Part shown: positions 24,327-34,711 of the stretch, piece by piece | Layout of the letters: every line of letters starts with the position of its first letter | How positions within the stretch are numbered: position 1 is the stretch's first letter | Assembly: GCF_013375935.1 (NCBI RefSeq) | Contig: NZ_CP056117.1 | Coordinates: 496,001 to 560,000, forward strand | DNA from: Enterobacter cloacae | Lineage (GTDB): Bacteria > Pseudomonadota > Gammaproteobacteria > Enterobacterales > Enterobacteriaceae | Direction: 5' to 3' | Length of the DNA: 64,000 nucleotides | Translations under genes and position numbers: made by a program | The notes under the pieces: generated by a model | Database searches by the model: none | Told to the model about the DNA's origin: nothing | What the model saw: the letters and a program-made list of their open reading frames with translations, nothing else

Positions 24327-25283
24327 TTAGTAGCCCATATTTTTCTTCTTCTCTAACTCTTCTTTCGCCGTATCCGGCAGGTAGAGCGTGGATTTGGTGA
24401 CCGTCACTTTTTCAGGCATCGTGCCGTCTTTCTTGAATTTCTCCAGCGCATCGAATGCCGGGCCCGCCATGTTTGGCGTCAGCTCGACGCTGGCGTTCGC
24501 TTCACCGTCAATCATCGCTTTATAGATGTCCGGCACGCCGTCGATAGAGCCGGTGAGAATATCTTTGCCCGGCTTCAGGCCCGCTTCTTTGATGGCCTGG
24601 ATAGCGCCGATGGCCATGTCGTCGTTGTGGGCGTAAACCATGCAGATGTTTTTGCCGTTATTTTCAGCTTTGATGAAGCTCTCCATAACCTCTTTGCCCT
24701 TGCTGCGGGTGAAGTCGCCGGACTGAGAGCGGACGATCTTAATATTTGGCGCGCTGGCGATAGCCTCCGCAAAGCCTTTCTTACGGTCGATAGCCACGCT
24801 CGCGCCGACGGTGCCCTGCAGCTCAACCACGTTACACGGCTTGCCATCCACCTGCTTCATCAGCCATTCACCAATCAGCTTGCCTTCGAGAACGTTATCT
24901 GCGGTGACGGTGGTCATATAGAGAGATTTGTCTTTTACGTCGATGGAACGGTCAAGCAGGAAGACTGGAATTTCAGCATCTTTGGCTTCCTTCAGAACCG
25001 GCTCCCAGCCCGTGGCGACAACCGGGGCGATAAAGATCGCATCCACGCCCTGGGCGATAAAGGAGCGTACCGCTTTAATCTGGTTCTCTTGCTTTTGCTG
25101 ACCATCGGCGATTTTCAGCGTAATACCGCGTTTTTCAGCTTCACTTTTCGCCACGTTAGTTTCAGCGGCGCGCCAGCCGGATTCAGATCCGACCTGCGAA
25201 AATCCAACGGTTAACGGTGCGGCCATCGCCATAGACGACATGGCTGCCGAAACTGCTGTAACAAGAAGTAAGCGCTTCCACAT
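24327..25283 (-). CDS. ytfQ: Galactofuranose-binding periplasmic protein YtfQ
   Basis: A 318-residue periplasmic substrate-binding protein. A signal peptide (MWKRLLLVTAVSAAMSSMAMA) precedes APLTVGFSQVGSESGW, the first strand of the ribose/galactose-binding fold; FLLDRSIDVKDKSLY, CMVYAHNDDMAIGAIQ and LTGSIDGVPDIY are hinge and ligand-pocket segments. In E. coli it binds galactofuranose and delivers it to YtfRT-YjfF. The open frame runs to 25409, but ATG at 25283 begins the signal peptide and has a GAGG upstream. It is the first gene of its operon. Confidence 0.97.
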   Translation of the reverse strand: MWKRLLLVTAVSAAMSSMAMAAPLTVGFSQVGSESGWRAAETNVAKSEAEKRGITLKIADGQQKQENQIKAVRSFIAQGVDAIFIAPVVATGWEPVLKEAKDAEIPVFLLDRSIDVKDKSLYMTTVTADNVLEGKLIGEWLMKQVDGKPCNVVELQGTVGASVAIDRKKGFAEAIASAPNIKIVRSQSGDFTRSKGKEVMESFIKAENNGKNICMVYAHNDDMAIGAIQAIKEAGLKPGKDILTGSIDGVPDIYKAMIDGEANASVELTPNMAGPAFDALEKFKKDGTMPEKVTVTKSTLYLPDTAKEELEKKKNMGY

Positions 25284-25337
25284 ATGAACGTCCTCGTAGG
25301 GTAGGTTATTGTTGGTTAAAAGATGTTCCGCGGTTGA

Positions 25338-25379
25338 ACTATAGCCAATCGAATATGTTACGGATTGCGTTACATCACA
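25338..25379 (-). promoter_or_regulatory. ytfQ promoter -10 and CRP-like site
   Basis: On the minus strand a -10-like TATAGT (25338-25343) lacks a good -35. A CRP-like sequence TGTGATGTAACGCAAT (25364-25379), with one perfect half-site and one weak, would be centred near -41 from the expected start, the class II position. This fits CRP-dependent transcription of a sugar-uptake operon. Confidence 0.5.
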
Positions 25380-25413
25380 CTTCAGAAAAGTGAATAAAAC
25401 GTTAATCACAAGT

Positions 25414-25429
25414 TTGTAATCGCTTTCAT
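25414..25429. promoter_or_regulatory. GalR/GalS-like operator upstream of ytfQ
   Basis: TTGTAATCGCTTTCAT contains the core AANCGNTT and matches GTGNAANCGNTTNCAC except at the outermost positions. GalR-type control would fit a galactofuranose importer. The rest of the 309-base ytfQ-ppa gap holds the two divergent promoters and no gene. Confidence 0.55.
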
Positions 25430-25524
25430 TTCAACATTTAAAATGCGACTGAGTTTATGGATTATCCTGTCATGGAATCGGTCCGAAAAGTGACGGGAGG
25501 AGGGAGAGAAGACGAAAACAGGCG

Positions 25525-25552
25525 GAGACTTTCAGCGCCAGTTGGCTATAAT
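25525..25552 (+). promoter_or_regulatory. ppa promoter
   Basis: A perfect -10 hexamer TATAAT at 25547-25552 lies 40 bases before the ppa start. The -35 region (GAGACT at 25525-25530, spacer 16) is poor, so only the -10 is a firm observation. Confidence 0.6.
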
Positions 25553-25592
25553 ACTTGCCACTTGTTTACCATCCATTTTAAAGGACACCGAC

Positions 25593-26123
25593 ATGAGCTT
25601 ACTCAACGTCCCAGCGGGTAAAGAACTGCCAGAAGACATCTACGTGGTTATCGAAATCCCGGCCAACGCAGATCCAATCAAATACGAAATCGACAAAGAC
25701 ACCGGTGCGCTGTTCGTTGACCGTTTCATGTCTACCGCCATGTTCTATCCATGCAACTACGGCTACATCAACCACACCCTGTCTCTGGACGGTGACCCGG
25801 TTGACGTGCTGGTCCCAACGCCGTACCCACTGCAGCCAGGTTCCGTCATTCGCTGCCGCCCGGTTGGCGTGCTGAAAATGACCGACGAAGCGGGTGAAGA
25901 TGCGAAGCTGGTTGCCGTACCGCACACCAAGCTGAGCAAAGAGTACGATCACATTAAAGATGTGAACGACCTGCCAGAGCTGCTGAAAGCGCAGATCGCC
26001 CACTTCTTCGAGCACTACAAAGACCTCGAAAAAGGCAAATGGGTTAAAGTTGAAGGTTGGGATAACGCAGAAGCTGCGAAAGCAGAAATCATCGCGTCTT
26101 TCGAACGCGCTGCTAAGAAGTAA
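25593..26123 (+). CDS. ppa: Inorganic pyrophosphatase
   Basis: An essential cytoplasmic hexameric enzyme that splits pyrophosphate released by biosynthesis, using Mg2+. The 176-residue protein is almost identical to E. coli Ppa, with the active-site segments [29 protein letters not shown] and [15 protein letters not shown] (metal-binding aspartates) and [19 protein letters not shown]. The open frame begins at 25542, but [10 protein letters not shown] at 25593 is the family start with AAGGA upstream. It is divergent from ytfQ and ends in a strong terminator. Confidence 0.98.
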   Translation: MSLLNVPAGKELPEDIYVVIEIPANADPIKYEIDKDTGALFVDRFMSTAMFYPCNYGYINHTLSLDGDPVDVLVPTPYPLQPGSVIRCRPVGVLKMTDEAGEDAKLVAVPHTKLSKEYDHIKDVNDLPELLKAQIAHFFEHYKDLEKGKWVKVEGWDNAEAAKAEIIASFERAAKK

Positions 26124-26141
26124 TTCTTACCGCTGATGCTA

Positions 26142-26166
26142 AGCCCCGCGCGTCGGGGCTTTTTTA
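26142..26166 (+). terminator. Rho-independent terminator after ppa
   Basis: AGCCCCG at 26142-26148 pairs with CGGGGCT at 26154-26160 and is followed by TTTTT. It stands 18 bases after the ppa stop. Confidence 0.88.
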
Positions 26167-26625
26167 TGGCTGGCGCCTGGCTTAAGGTGAAGCGCGTTCA
26201 TCACAATATCAGGAAAGACCATACCGGCACTGCTTCCCCTGATAATACGCATCGACTCCTCCAGAGTCATACAAAATATAATTCATACGATGCGAATGAA
26301 GTTGCGCTCTTAAAACAGCCACATACCAGCAGAAAGATATACGAGAAAAAATTACGAAGCATGCTCGACGTTAAAAATATTACAAAAATTCATTTCACAT
26401 TTTTTGTGATACTTCCCACGTAACTTCTCCAAAGAGCACAGCGTAAGTATCGACTGTGGTATCAGAAGCAGGACAGGCCCGCTAAGAATAATCTTAATTT
26501 TGGGAGTGTAAATAGTAAAACTGAAGAGAGCCCTATCATAAATGGTGGGAAATAGTTGAATGAATGTGTCATGAGTAACATACTGTTTTAATAATACATA
26601 CAGCTTTCTCTTCCACAGGTTCACT
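26167..26625. other. AT-rich stretch without a recognisable gene
   Basis: This 459-base stretch separates ppa from the accessory cassette. It is visibly richer in A and T than its surroundings, like the cassette that follows. Short open frames on both strands have no ribosome-binding site or family resemblance. It probably contains the cassette promoter and sequence brought in with it. Confidence 0.5.
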
Positions 26626-27210
26626 ATGTCATCCATTAACATTGATGTTGCCCGTCCTACTGGGATTTATTTTATCATTGAACGGCTGTATTCCCGTGAT
26701 GGCCTTATGCCTTCTTTTGGGGAAATCAGCCCCTCTTTAACGCAGGTACACCGTACTGTCATTCAGCTAAAACGTAAGCAAGACATGTTCATGGATGGCG
26801 TTAAGGTTACACCTAAAGATATAACCCTTTGGCAACAGATAAAATACCTTACGGGTTCAAAAGTCACGACTAAAGATACAGAAACGCTAGTGTATACCAC
26901 CGATTTTATCGGCTCCCTTGTTGCCACAACACCGTTAGGCAATATTGAGCTTGAAAATATTCCTCGTTTCCTCACAACAGAGTCTATCCACTCCCTGCCA
27001 CAGGCGGTGAGTTATGGCCGTGATCCCATACCACACGTTCTACTTTATGGTCGTAAGGATATTGTCTTTTTTATGGATAATGGTGGAAAAGGTACGCCAA
27101 CCGCTATTGCAAAATATAATCATAATACGCGTGATCTTGCCATAATCAAAGATCAGCTAGAAGCCAGTAAAACAATGAAAGAACTGCTCTCAAAAGGAGC
27201 AAGACTATGA
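26626..27210 (+). CDS. Hypothetical soluble protein, first gene of the accessory cassette
   Basis: The 194-residue product is not recognised. It has no signal peptide or membrane segment, is rich in Thr, Ile and Lys, and looks like a mixed alpha/beta cytoplasmic protein; its C-terminus (about 165-194) is a charged helix (DLAIIKDQLEASKTMKELL). Possible strands include IPHVLLYGRKDIVFFMD. Base composition is clearly more AT-rich than the flanking core genes, a sign of transfer. The ATG overlaps nothing upstream and has only a weak Shine-Dalgarno. Its stop overlaps the start of the next gene (ATGA), so the two are co-translated. Function is unknown; a role linked to the membrane partners is likely. 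Confidence 0.65.
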   Translation: MSSINIDVARPTGIYFIIERLYSRDGLMPSFGEISPSLTQVHRTVIQLKRKQDMFMDGVKVTPKDITLWQQIKYLTGSKVTTKDTETLVYTTDFIGSLVATTPLGNIELENIPRFLTTESIHSLPQAVSYGRDPIPHVLLYGRKDIVFFMDNGGKGTPTAIAKYNHNTRDLAIIKDQLEASKTMKELLSKGARL

Positions 27211-27677
27211 GTAATAAAAGTCATATTGTAAGTTTAATCATCCTTATTATTGCCGCTTTTATCTTCGGCAGAAGCACGTATATTGATTATCTGGCATGGT
27301 ATTACGGGAGCAATGATTTACTATTTAAAGAAATCACCCCCTCATTAGTATCCAGTTTATTTAACGGCCTTTATTTCGCTTTGTCAGCATGTATCATTTA
27401 CGGGTTACTCACTCTTTTAAAAAGAATACCCAAAAATATCGTAGTTTCTTGTCTGCTTCAGTTCTGTATTAACATTGGGCTATATACCCTTTTCGTTGCA
27501 GTAGATAGAGGATATAGTAAATTGCATACATTAGGCCCGGGTGCTACTGACATTACCTACGGCTATTTTTTAGGGGCGTTGCTGACGAGCACTCTCCTGA
27601 CCGTCGCGATCGTGAGCGTAATACATGCTAAGTTTCTTTCTTCGAAGCATAAAGATGGGCTACATAAAGGCGTTTGA
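27207..27677 (+). CDS. Hypothetical four-helix membrane protein, second gene of the accessory cassette
   Basis: The 156-residue product is not recognised. Four hydrophobic segments are visible (about residues 7-24, 46-68, 80-100 and 118-142), starting MSNKSHIVSLIILIIAAFIF, with a short basic tail (KFLSSKHKDGLHKGV). It starts within an ATGA overlap with the preceding gene, after an AAAGGAG Shine-Dalgarno. The low GC content matches its neighbour. An inner-membrane location is expected; no transport or signalling motif is seen. Confidence 0.65.
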   Translation: MSNKSHIVSLIILIIAAFIFGRSTYIDYLAWYYGSNDLLFKEITPSLVSSLFNGLYFALSACIIYGLLTLLKRIPKNIVVSCLLQFCINIGLYTLFVAVDRGYSKLHTLGPGATDITYGYFLGALLTSTLLTVAIVSVIHAKFLSSKHKDGLHKGV

Positions 27678-27948
27678 CTGCTACGGCAAAGACAGCAAAG
27701 GGCAGTATCTCTGCATCATGGCGTTCCAGCTTGCCTGGTTTATGTGTTACTTATGGCTCCCTTATCGAAGCGATTATGCGATTCTGCTGTTTTTACTGTT
27801 CTTTCTGCCCGTCATTTCAAGCAATACGCGGTGCATAAACTACTATGGCCGTTCACGCTCGCTGTGTTTGTTATGGCTTATTGCCCCGTACATCATGCTG
27901 TTCGTTCCTCTGTTTTTAACCCGGCGCAGGGATACAGAACAGAGCTGA
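27655..27948 (+). CDS. Small membrane protein resembling DUF805, third gene of the accessory cassette
   Basis: The 97-residue product begins MGYIKAFDCYGKDSKGQYL, then has about four hydrophobic segments and a central TRCINYYGRSRSLCLLWLIA. The N-terminal Gly-Lys motif before TM1 and the R...GRS segment between helices resemble the small DUF805 membrane proteins, a weak family match by eye. The frame is open from 27625; ATG at 27655 is chosen because it starts the conserved part. It overlaps the end of the second gene by 23 bases in another frame. It ends ten bases before the terminator shared with ytfP. Function unknown. Confidence 0.55.
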   Translation: MGYIKAFDCYGKDSKGQYLCIMAFQLAWFMCYLWLPYRSDYAILLFLLFFLPVISSNTRCINYYGRSRSLCLLWLIAPYIMLFVPLFLTRRRDTEQS

Positions 27949-27960
27949 ATGAATAAAAAA

Positions 27961-27992
27961 CAACGCCACCTTACGGTGGCGTTGTCGTTTTT
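27961..27992. terminator. Bidirectional terminator between the cassette and ytfP
   Basis: A 10-bp perfect stem (CAACGCCACC with GGTGGCGTTG), a TTAC loop, a T-run (TCGTTTTT) on the plus side and an A-run (AATAAAAAA) before it. It can end transcripts from both directions. Confidence 0.88.
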
Positions 27993-28336
27993 CAGTACTG
28001 GTCTCTGTCTAACCAGTTACCGCTTTCAATCAGCCTTAACCCGTCAACCGAACGCTGGTACACGTACATCCATGCACTGCCGTAAGGCGTCTGGATCAGC
28101 TGGCGAGCGTATTCACCGCCCCTGGTGCGCAAGGCATCAAGTTCGGCCAGCGTAGCATTATCAATACGATAAACTTCACCCTGTACCGTTCCGTTCCCCG
28201 GAACCGCGCCTGGATAGTGGCCCAGACTGTACAACTGGTAGTTTTCGATTGTGTAATTTCCCAGCAACTGGGCGTTGGTCATCCAGTGGCTGTTGCCTTG
28301 CTTGGTTCGTAAACTGCCGTAAACAAATATTCGCAT
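27992..28336 (-). CDS. ytfP: Gamma-glutamylcyclotransferase family protein YtfP
   Basis: A 114-residue cytoplasmic protein of the AIG2/GGCT-like fold. It shows the N-terminal substrate loop RIFVYGSLRTKQGN (the YGSL motif that binds the gamma-glutamyl group in this fold), LGHYPGAVPGNGTVQGEVY and the strand AWMYVYQRSV. The actual substrate of YtfP is not established. It starts two bases after the tamB stop, forming the third gene of the tamA-tamB-ytfP operon, as in E. coli. Confidence 0.93.
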   Translation of the reverse strand: MRIFVYGSLRTKQGNSHWMTNAQLLGNYTIENYQLYSLGHYPGAVPGNGTVQGEVYRIDNATLAELDALRTRGGEYARQLIQTPYGSAWMYVYQRSVDGLRLIESGNWLDRDQY

Positions 28337-28338
28337 TG

Positions 28339-31300
28339 CTAAAACTCAAACTGATAGAGCAGATCAAGTGCCTGGTCTACGCCGGACACTGCTTCCAGAT
28401 ATAGCTTAGGCATCAGGCGATAACGTAACGTGAGTGTAGCCAGCGAGTCAAAGATCCCCACGCCATATTTTACCTGCAGACCCGGCAGTACATAGCCACT
28501 GACCACTACCTGCGAAGAGTCACCCACGCCCTGAGTGTCCAGCGCCAGATTGCTTACGCCAAACGTCTCGCCGATTTTACCCACAACCTGACCACTTTGT
28601 GCAACCCCCAGACCCACTAACATTGACGTCATTGCCGCGCCATCGCCCTGCTGGCTATCCAGCCCCTGACCGCGCAGCAGGTACGAGAGCGCTTCCTGTT
28701 GCGACATGGCCGGGTCTGAGAAGATTTCAGCCTTAGGTTCGTCGGCAGAGCCGGTAACGCGCACGCCCGCAATCACGTCATCTTCGGTGGCGTCCGGGTT
28801 ACGAATCGCCTCGATGTTAAGGACCGGCTGATCCGGCGGACCGGAGAACAGCAGCTCGCCTTTACGCACAATCAAATCCTGGCCGTAGGCATGGAAGCGC
28901 CCTTCAGGAATATTGATTTGCCCGTTCAGGCCAAGCCCCTGCTGATCCTGCGCCACTTTCAGATCGCCCGTGAGCCTCGCCTTCAGCCCAAACGCGTCCA
29001 GACGCACGTTATTCCCCACGTGCACGATAAGATTACTATTGATCGGTATGCCGGCGCTCTTCTGTTCAAGAGGTTTCAGATTTTCATCGAGCATCACTTC
29101 ATCACTGGAGACGCCGACCGCGCTTTCCGGCACCTCGTGCACGACGATGCGCGCCCACGGCACGTCAACGCGGCCATCCAGCGTGAAGAGACTCGGCGTC
29201 GCCTCAAAGACCACGTCTGGCGACACGTCCAGCCGCACCATCGGCGGTACCGTGATGCGAACCCTGCTGCCCTTGGCCGCAATACGGGCGCGCCAGTTGT
29301 CGAGCTGGCTCCAGTCTGCGTCACCGCTCAGGTTAATTTGCCCCTGCTGCGTCAGCACTGAACCGCTGAGGGTTGAGCTCTGGCCGTTAAAGTTCATCGC
29401 AAGCTGGCTTGGCTGCATATCGAACGGCATAAAGTTACCGTCGATATCCACACCGTTTAACCGCATCTGGCCGAACAGCTGCGGGCTTTGCGCATCCCCC
29501 GCCAGGCGCAGGTTGGCGCTGAGCATGCCCGCCGCCTTTTCCCCGCGCGAGAAAATCGGGTTCACCATCGCCAGGTTGAAGTTGCGAATATTGACGTTGC
29601 CGCCAAGATTGCGTCGGCCCTGCGGATCGGTGATTTGCACCTGTCCGTCAAGCTGGCCGTTGTTGGTCAGGCGGATAAGCCATCCCAGCTCGGCGCGGTT
29701 GTTACGCAGGTCGGCATTCAGGTTCAGGGTGTCAAACGCCACGGGCAGCGGCGCGTCATTGACCTCCTGCGTCACCTTCACGTTACGCCCGGAGAGCGTA
29801 ACGCTACCCTGCGGTAGCCCCTCTTTGGTGGTGTCCCACGCCACGTCCGCTTTACCGCTAAAGACGCCGCTGGCCTGAGTGGTTTCCGGCATAAACGGTT
29901 TCAGCATCGCCAGGTCGAAACGGTTGAGGTTGATCTGCGCGCGCCCTTCCGCCCCCGCATCAATGGTCTGCGGCACGCACAGCTCGGCATTCGGGTTGGT
30001 CCAGCAGTGTGGCCCAATGCTGATCTTTTGCTCCGCATTGCGATAGTCCAGCGCGACAGAGCGTGACAGCACCAGCGGCCCTACCGGCGTACTGAAGCGG
30101 GTGTTATCCAGCACGCCTTTCCAGCGCGTCGCTTCACGGTCAAAACTGCCTGCCAGGTGGAGCTGACCGGAGACCGGCTCGCCCTGCACGCGCAGCTGGA
30201 GATCGTGCTGCTTTTCGTTACCTTTGGCCACCAGCGTCACCAGGCTGATGTTCACGTCAGGCTGGGAGATACGCTCCACGCGCAGGTCCAGGTTTCCGCC
30301 AATCTGATCGGTGGACTTCACGTCGCCGTCGACCCGTACGCGGGCGATGGAGAGCTCCTGCCAGCGCAGGTTATTGGCGGTGATGTCTGCCAGCAGCTGC
30401 GGCGCTTCAACCGTACCGCGAACCTTCACTAACCCCTTCGCCGTGCCGCCCAGCCCGGGCAGGGCGTTATCAAGATTCGGCGCGTCGATGGTGGCATCCA
30501 GATTCAGGTCTTTCACCCCCAGCTCACCCTTAATGTCCGCCGTGTTGCGGCCGAGCGCCACGTGCAGGCCCGGGATCACCCACTGGAGATAGCTGTTGCC
30601 CTTAACCGAACCTTCGACCTTGACCTTGTTCTGCTTCACGTTGCCGGTGAGCCTGATCTCCGGCACGTCCATCTGCCAGGTGCCGCCGTACAGGCTGCCG
30701 CGGGTTTTGATCAGACCATCCAGTTTTGACGGCCAGTTCGGCACCTCTTTGGCGGTGTTGATGCCGGTCAGCTTCAGCTCGCCGCGCCAGCTGATCGCCT
30801 GCTGCCAGTCGAGCAGCGCGGTCAGCTCGGTTTTCCCTTCCAGCGCCGCCACGGTCAGCTTGTCGAGGTTAACCTGCAGCTCGTTGCCCTTCGCATCGAG
30901 GGTGATATCGGCGGGAGGTACACCCTGCCCCTTCACTGCCGTACGGAACGACAGCGTGTAATCGGTCATTTTGCCGCTTAGCTTCAGCTTCAGATCGTCG
31001 GCCTGGAACTGTTTTTCGCCGGTGAACGGCCAGTAAAGCTGCTTGCTGACGAGCTCAAGATTGAGCGGTAAACCGGCCTCCGCCAGCCGGGTTTGCCCAC
31101 GCAGCACCATATCCACCGGACCGGAGAGGTTTACGCCGAACTCCAGCTTGTCGCGCAGCGCACCGCCAACCTTCACCTTCACCTTCTCGCCCTTCAGCGG
31201 ATCGACGTTCAGGGCGCTGTTAAGCGTGATATCCACCGGCCAGCTGTCGCGCAGCAGCGCGTTGCCTGATGCGTTCACCGAGCCCTGGTTAGTGTCGATA

Positions 31301-32115
31301 TCCAGCGCGTCGAGCTTCATGTTGCCGTCGATGCTGCTGACCTTAAGCAGCATGTTATAGACCGTCAGATCGGTATCCCCGGTCAGACGCAGCTGCTCGC
31401 CCCTGAACGATTCGATATTAAGATTCAGCGGCAGATGCACGTCGGTCATCTCAGGCAGAACCGGTTTCGAGAAGAGCGCCTTCAGGGTTTCACCCAGCGG
31501 TTTTTCTTCCGGCTGCGGGTTCTGGATCTTCGGCTCAACGATCTCTTCCTGCGCCACGTCAGCGACCTTCGGCAGCGCAATCAGCAGCCCCTGCAAAGAG
31601 GTTGGCGTCAGGGTGAGGTTTTTCTCCTGCCAGCGCAGGCCGGAGGTGAAGTCCATCACGGACACCGTCGTATCGTCGATTTTGATATTGACGTTATCCA
31701 GCGCCACCCGACTGAGCGCGATCGGGTACGGCGTGGAGAGATTAAGCGGGCCGCTATCCTCTTCCTCGACCGGCGCAGACTTTGGCATTTTCTCGGAATC
31801 TATCGCCACGTTAACGTCTTTTAACGACAGATCGTTTACGCACAATTGACTATCCCGCAGGCAGCCCAGCTTCACCGCCAGATGAAACTCACCGGCGTTT
31901 ACCGCCACGCCGGGCTGTTCGTAACGGATATTTTTCAGCCGCAGATCGCGCCAGCCGCCCGTCACCTGACCGATTTCAAGCCCCGGCACCCAGCGGTTCG
32001 CGGCGTTAAACAGCAGGTGCAGGCCGGTGGTGGTGCCCACCAGAAACGCCACCGCACCAAGCAGCAATACGATAAAAATCAGCACTCCGAGGCTTATTTT
32101 CTTCCATAAACTCAT
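28339..32115 (-). CDS. tamB: Translocation and assembly module subunit TamB
   Basis: A very large (1258-residue) envelope protein anchored in the inner membrane by an N-terminal helix (about 8-28) and spanning the periplasm as a long beta-taco groove. The C-terminal DUF490 domain (about 900-1258, with [16 protein letters not shown] and [29 protein letters not shown]) contacts TamA. It takes part in outer-membrane protein assembly and phospholipid transport to the outer membrane. Its ATG overlaps the tamA stop (ATGA), so the two partners are co-translated. Length and sequence match E. coli YtfN. Confidence 0.97.
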   Translation of the reverse strand: MSLWKKISLGVLIFIVLLLGAVAFLVGTTTGLHLLFNAANRWVPGLEIGQVTGGWRDLRLKNIRYEQPGVAVNAGEFHLAVKLGCLRDSQLCVNDLSLKDVNVAIDSEKMPKSAPVEEEDSGPLNLSTPYPIALSRVALDNVNIKIDDTTVSVMDFTSGLRWQEKNLTLTPTSLQGLLIALPKVADVAQEEIVEPKIQNPQPEEKPLGETLKALFSKPVLPEMTDVHLPLNLNIESFRGEQLRLTGDTDLTVYNMLLKVSSIDGNMKLDALDIDTNQGSVNASGNALLRDSWPVDITLNSALNVDPLKGEKVKVKVGGALRDKLEFGVNLSGPVDMVLRGQTRLAEAGLPLNLELVSKQLYWPFTGEKQFQADDLKLKLSGKMTDYTLSFRTAVKGQGVPPADITLDAKGNELQVNLDKLTVAALEGKTELTALLDWQQAISWRGELKLTGINTAKEVPNWPSKLDGLIKTRGSLYGGTWQMDVPEIRLTGNVKQNKVKVEGSVKGNSYLQWVIPGLHVALGRNTADIKGELGVKDLNLDATIDAPNLDNALPGLGGTAKGLVKVRGTVEAPQLLADITANNLRWQELSIARVRVDGDVKSTDQIGGNLDLRVERISQPDVNISLVTLVAKGNEKQHDLQLRVQGEPVSGQLHLAGSFDREATRWKGVLDNTRFSTPVGPLVLSRSVALDYRNAEQKISIGPHCWTNPNAELCVPQTIDAGAEGRAQINLNRFDLAMLKPFMPETTQASGVFSGKADVAWDTTKEGLPQGSVTLSGRNVKVTQEVNDAPLPVAFDTLNLNADLRNNRAELGWLIRLTNNGQLDGQVQITDPQGRRNLGGNVNIRNFNLAMVNPIFSRGEKAAGMLSANLRLAGDAQSPQLFGQMRLNGVDIDGNFMPFDMQPSQLAMNFNGQSSTLSGSVLTQQGQINLSGDADWSQLDNWRARIAAKGSRVRITVPPMVRLDVSPDVVFEATPSLFTLDGRVDVPWARIVVHEVPESAVGVSSDEVMLDENLKPLEQKSAGIPINSNLIVHVGNNVRLDAFGLKARLTGDLKVAQDQQGLGLNGQINIPEGRFHAYGQDLIVRKGELLFSGPPDQPVLNIEAIRNPDATEDDVIAGVRVTGSADEPKAEIFSDPAMSQQEALSYLLRGQGLDSQQGDGAAMTSMLVGLGVAQSGQVVGKIGETFGVSNLALDTQGVGDSSQVVVSGYVLPGLQVKYGVGIFDSLATLTLRYRLMPKLYLEAVSGVDQALDLLYQFEF

Positions 32116-33845
32116 AATTCAGGCCCCAGACCGATGTAAAACTGTAAACCGTGTTCGTCTTTGTCACCCACCGGAACGGCGAAATCGAGCTTGATCGGCC
32201 CGACCGGTGACTGCCAGCGCACGCCCACGCCCGCGCCGGTTTTGAAATCGCTGCGGCGGATGTCGTTCACCGCTTCACCACCGTCGACAAACATGGCGCC
32301 CCACCATTTGCCGCTGACGTTGTACTGGTACTCCAGCGAGCCGGTCGCCAGCTTAGATGCCCCGGTCAGCTGCCCTTTTTCGTTTTCAGGCGAGATCGAT
32401 TTGTACTTATACCCGCGAATGCTGCGGTCGCCCCCGGCGAAGAAGCGCAGATCCGGCGGAACGCGCTCAAAGTCGCCGGTTTCAATCCAGCCGAGGTTGC
32501 CGCGAACCACGAAGCGGTGTTTGTCGTACAGGGTGCGGATCCAGACGTTCTGCGCCTGTACCACCGAGAAGTCCACGTCCGAACCCCAGGCCGTATTGGA
32601 ATAATCAATGGAGTAGCGCTGCGAATCGCCCCAGGTTGGCATCAGGCCGCCGCGCGAGCGGGTACGGCTGATCATCACCCCCGGATAAAGCAGCATGGTG
32701 GTGTTGGTGACGTTTGCCTGGGTAAAGTGGTCGAGGCTCCAGCGCAGGTTGATGGCGCGCTGCCAGCCGCTGGAGAGATCCCAGAAGCGGGATACCGCAA
32801 GCGTCGTCGAGTCCTGCTCGGTATCGTTCAAATCGGTGCGCTTAAAGCCGCCCTGAAGCAGGTAATACTGCTCAAGCGGGTTTTTCAGCAGCGGCATTTT
32901 ATAGCTGAAGTCCAGCTGCTGCTCGGGTGCCGAGAGGCTGACGCTGGTGGTCAGGCTGTGGCCGTAGGAGTTCATCCACGGTTTTCGCCACTGGGCTTTC
33001 ACCCGTGGGCCGACATCCGTGGAGTAGCCGACACCGGTCTCAATGGTGTTCTCGGTGCGCGGAGAGACCACGCCATGCAGCGGTAAAACCTTCGTTTTAC
33101 GGGACTTCTCAAACTCCGGCGCCACCACCACCGAGTTAAACCAGCCGGTGGCGGACAAACGGCGGTTAAGCTCGCCCAGATCGCTGGACTGGTAGTAGTC
33201 GCCCTTTTTGAACGGCACCAGGTTTTGCAGGTACTCTTCGCGGATCTGCGAGCCTTCGAAGGTTACGTCGCCAAACCGATAGCGCTCGCCGCTGTCGTAA
33301 TCGATATCCCAGAACGCCTGACGCCGCTCCAGCGCGACGCCCAGCTGGCTTTTATTGAACTGGCTGTCGAAGTAGCCTTTGCGCAGCGAGACGCTGGTGA
33401 GCGACTTTTTAAAGCGGTCGTAATCACCGTGATTCAGGACGGTGCCCACTTTCGGGCGGGTGCTGAGCAGGTCGAGATAATCCCGATCCGTACGCGCACC
33501 GCCGCGCAGCACCACGTTTGTGCCGCCAATTAAAACGGGTTCGCCCGGCGAAACGCGGGCAATCAGCACCTGCCGCCCTTTGGCCGGCGGCGGGCGTAAA
33601 TCGAAATCGATGGTGGGCTCGTAATACCCCAGCGCCTTTAGGCCCTCACGGATAGCGTCATCCACGCGCGCGCGAAAACGCCGGTCCGGCGTCACTTCGT
33701 CGCTCTGGATGGTGGAAAGCTGCGCACGCACGTTTTTTTCCAGCGCCCCGGATAGCCCCTCAACCTGCAAACGGACATTCGCCGCGCTGGCAATCCCGCT
33801 TGTCAGCATTAAACTGACCAAACATAACTGGCGGATCTTTGTCAC
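32112..33845 (-). CDS. tamA: Translocation and assembly module outer-membrane subunit TamA
   Basis: A 577-residue Omp85-family outer-membrane protein. A signal peptide (about residues 1-21, ending IASA) precedes three POTRA domains (about 22-265) and a 16-strand barrel with the family motif [14 protein letters not shown] and [20 protein letters not shown], ending FYIGLGPEL. Together with TamB it inserts a subset of outer-membrane proteins. The open frame runs to 33884; GTG at 33845 is preceded by AGGAG and yields exactly the E. coli length. It diverges from msrA across 224 bp that carry promoters but no gene. Confidence 0.97.
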   Translation of the reverse strand: MTKIRQLCLVSLMLTSGIASAANVRLQVEGLSGALEKNVRAQLSTIQSDEVTPDRRFRARVDDAIREGLKALGYYEPTIDFDLRPPPAKGRQVLIARVSPGEPVLIGGTNVVLRGGARTDRDYLDLLSTRPKVGTVLNHGDYDRFKKSLTSVSLRKGYFDSQFNKSQLGVALERRQAFWDIDYDSGERYRFGDVTFEGSQIREEYLQNLVPFKKGDYYQSSDLGELNRRLSATGWFNSVVVAPEFEKSRKTKVLPLHGVVSPRTENTIETGVGYSTDVGPRVKAQWRKPWMNSYGHSLTTSVSLSAPEQQLDFSYKMPLLKNPLEQYYLLQGGFKRTDLNDTEQDSTTLAVSRFWDLSSGWQRAINLRWSLDHFTQANVTNTTMLLYPGVMISRTRSRGGLMPTWGDSQRYSIDYSNTAWGSDVDFSVVQAQNVWIRTLYDKHRFVVRGNLGWIETGDFERVPPDLRFFAGGDRSIRGYKYKSISPENEKGQLTGASKLATGSLEYQYNVSGKWWGAMFVDGGEAVNDIRRSDFKTGAGVGVRWQSPVGPIKLDFAVPVGDKDEHGLQFYIGLGPEL

Positions 33846-34069
33846 GTTTTCTCCTGAATATCCCTGTTTCCACCCTGGAAGCAAATGCAGTGCCGCTCCG
33901 CGGCAAAATACGGCCTGGTGGCCAAAAACCCAAATAACGGGTTGAAAAAGGGTGTAACACCCAAATATTTCTTATGATTAAATCTAGACTCATTCATCGC
34001 ATTTATTGTGTTCAATTAAACGCGTCGTGACAACCTTAACCGAAACAACGCCACCCGGGAGGCCCCACC

Positions 34070-34711
34070 GTGAGTTTATTCGATAAAAAGCATCTGGTAT
34101 CACAGGCCGATGCGTTACCGGGACGCAACACCCCTATGCCCGTGGCGACATTACACGCCGTAAACAACCATTCAATGACAAACGTTCCTGATGGAATGGA
34201 GATCGCCCTGTTCGCCATGGGCTGCTTCTGGGGCGTGGAACGCCTCTTCTGGCAGCTGCCGGGCGTGTACAGCACCGCGGCGGGCTATACCGGAGGGTAT
34301 ACGCCTAACCCAACCTATCGCGAAGTCTGTTCCGGTGAGACCGGCCATGCCGAAGCGGTCCGCGTGGTGTATGACCCGGGCGTCATCAGCTATGAACAGC
34401 TGCTCCAGGTGTTCTGGGAAAACCATGACCCGGCGCAGGGCATGCGTCAGGGTAACGATCACGGCACCCAATACCGCTCGGCCATCTATCCGCTCACCCC
34501 AGAGCAGGAGGCCGCCGCCCGTGCCAGCCTGACGCGCTTCCAGGAAGCGATGCAGGCAGCGGGTGATAAACGCCAGGTGACGACCGAAATCGCCACCGCA
34601 AAACCGTTCTACTATGCCGAGGACGACCACCAGCAGTATCTGCATAAAAATCCGTACGGCTACTGCGGTATTGGCGGCATCGGCGTTTGCCTGCCGCCGC
34701 AGCAGGCCTGA
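34070..34711 (+). CDS. msrA: Peptide methionine sulfoxide reductase A
   Basis: A cytoplasmic repair enzyme reducing methionine-S-sulfoxide, free or in proteins, with thioredoxin as reductant. The 213-residue protein shows the catalytic motif [13 protein letters not shown] with Cys52, and the resolving cysteines Cys199 and Cys207 in [15 protein letters not shown]. It starts with GTG ([10 protein letters not shown]) preceded by GGGAGG at good spacing; E. coli uses ATG at the same place. In E. coli the next gene is ytfL; here the LacI regulator and sugar operon are inserted directly behind it. Confidence 0.97.
   Translation: MSLFDKKHLVSQADALPGRNTPMPVATLHAVNNHSMTNVPDGMEIALFAMGCFWGVERLFWQLPGVYSTAAGYTGGYTPNPTYREVCSGETGHAEAVRVVYDPGVISYEQLLQVFWENHDPAQGMRQGNDHGTQYRSAIYPLTPEQEAAARASLTRFQEAMQAAGDKRQVTTEIATAKPFYYAEDDHQQYLHKNPYGYCGIGGIGVCLPPQQA

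Noticed and set aside
26136..26423. 95-residue open frame after ppa
   Set aside because: Starts inside the ppa terminator, has no Shine-Dalgarno or family resemblance, and lies in AT-rich sequence where chance frames are common.
26352..26642. 96-residue minus-strand frame before the cassette
   Set aside because: No ribosome-binding site and its start overlaps the first cassette gene; judged to be a chance frame.
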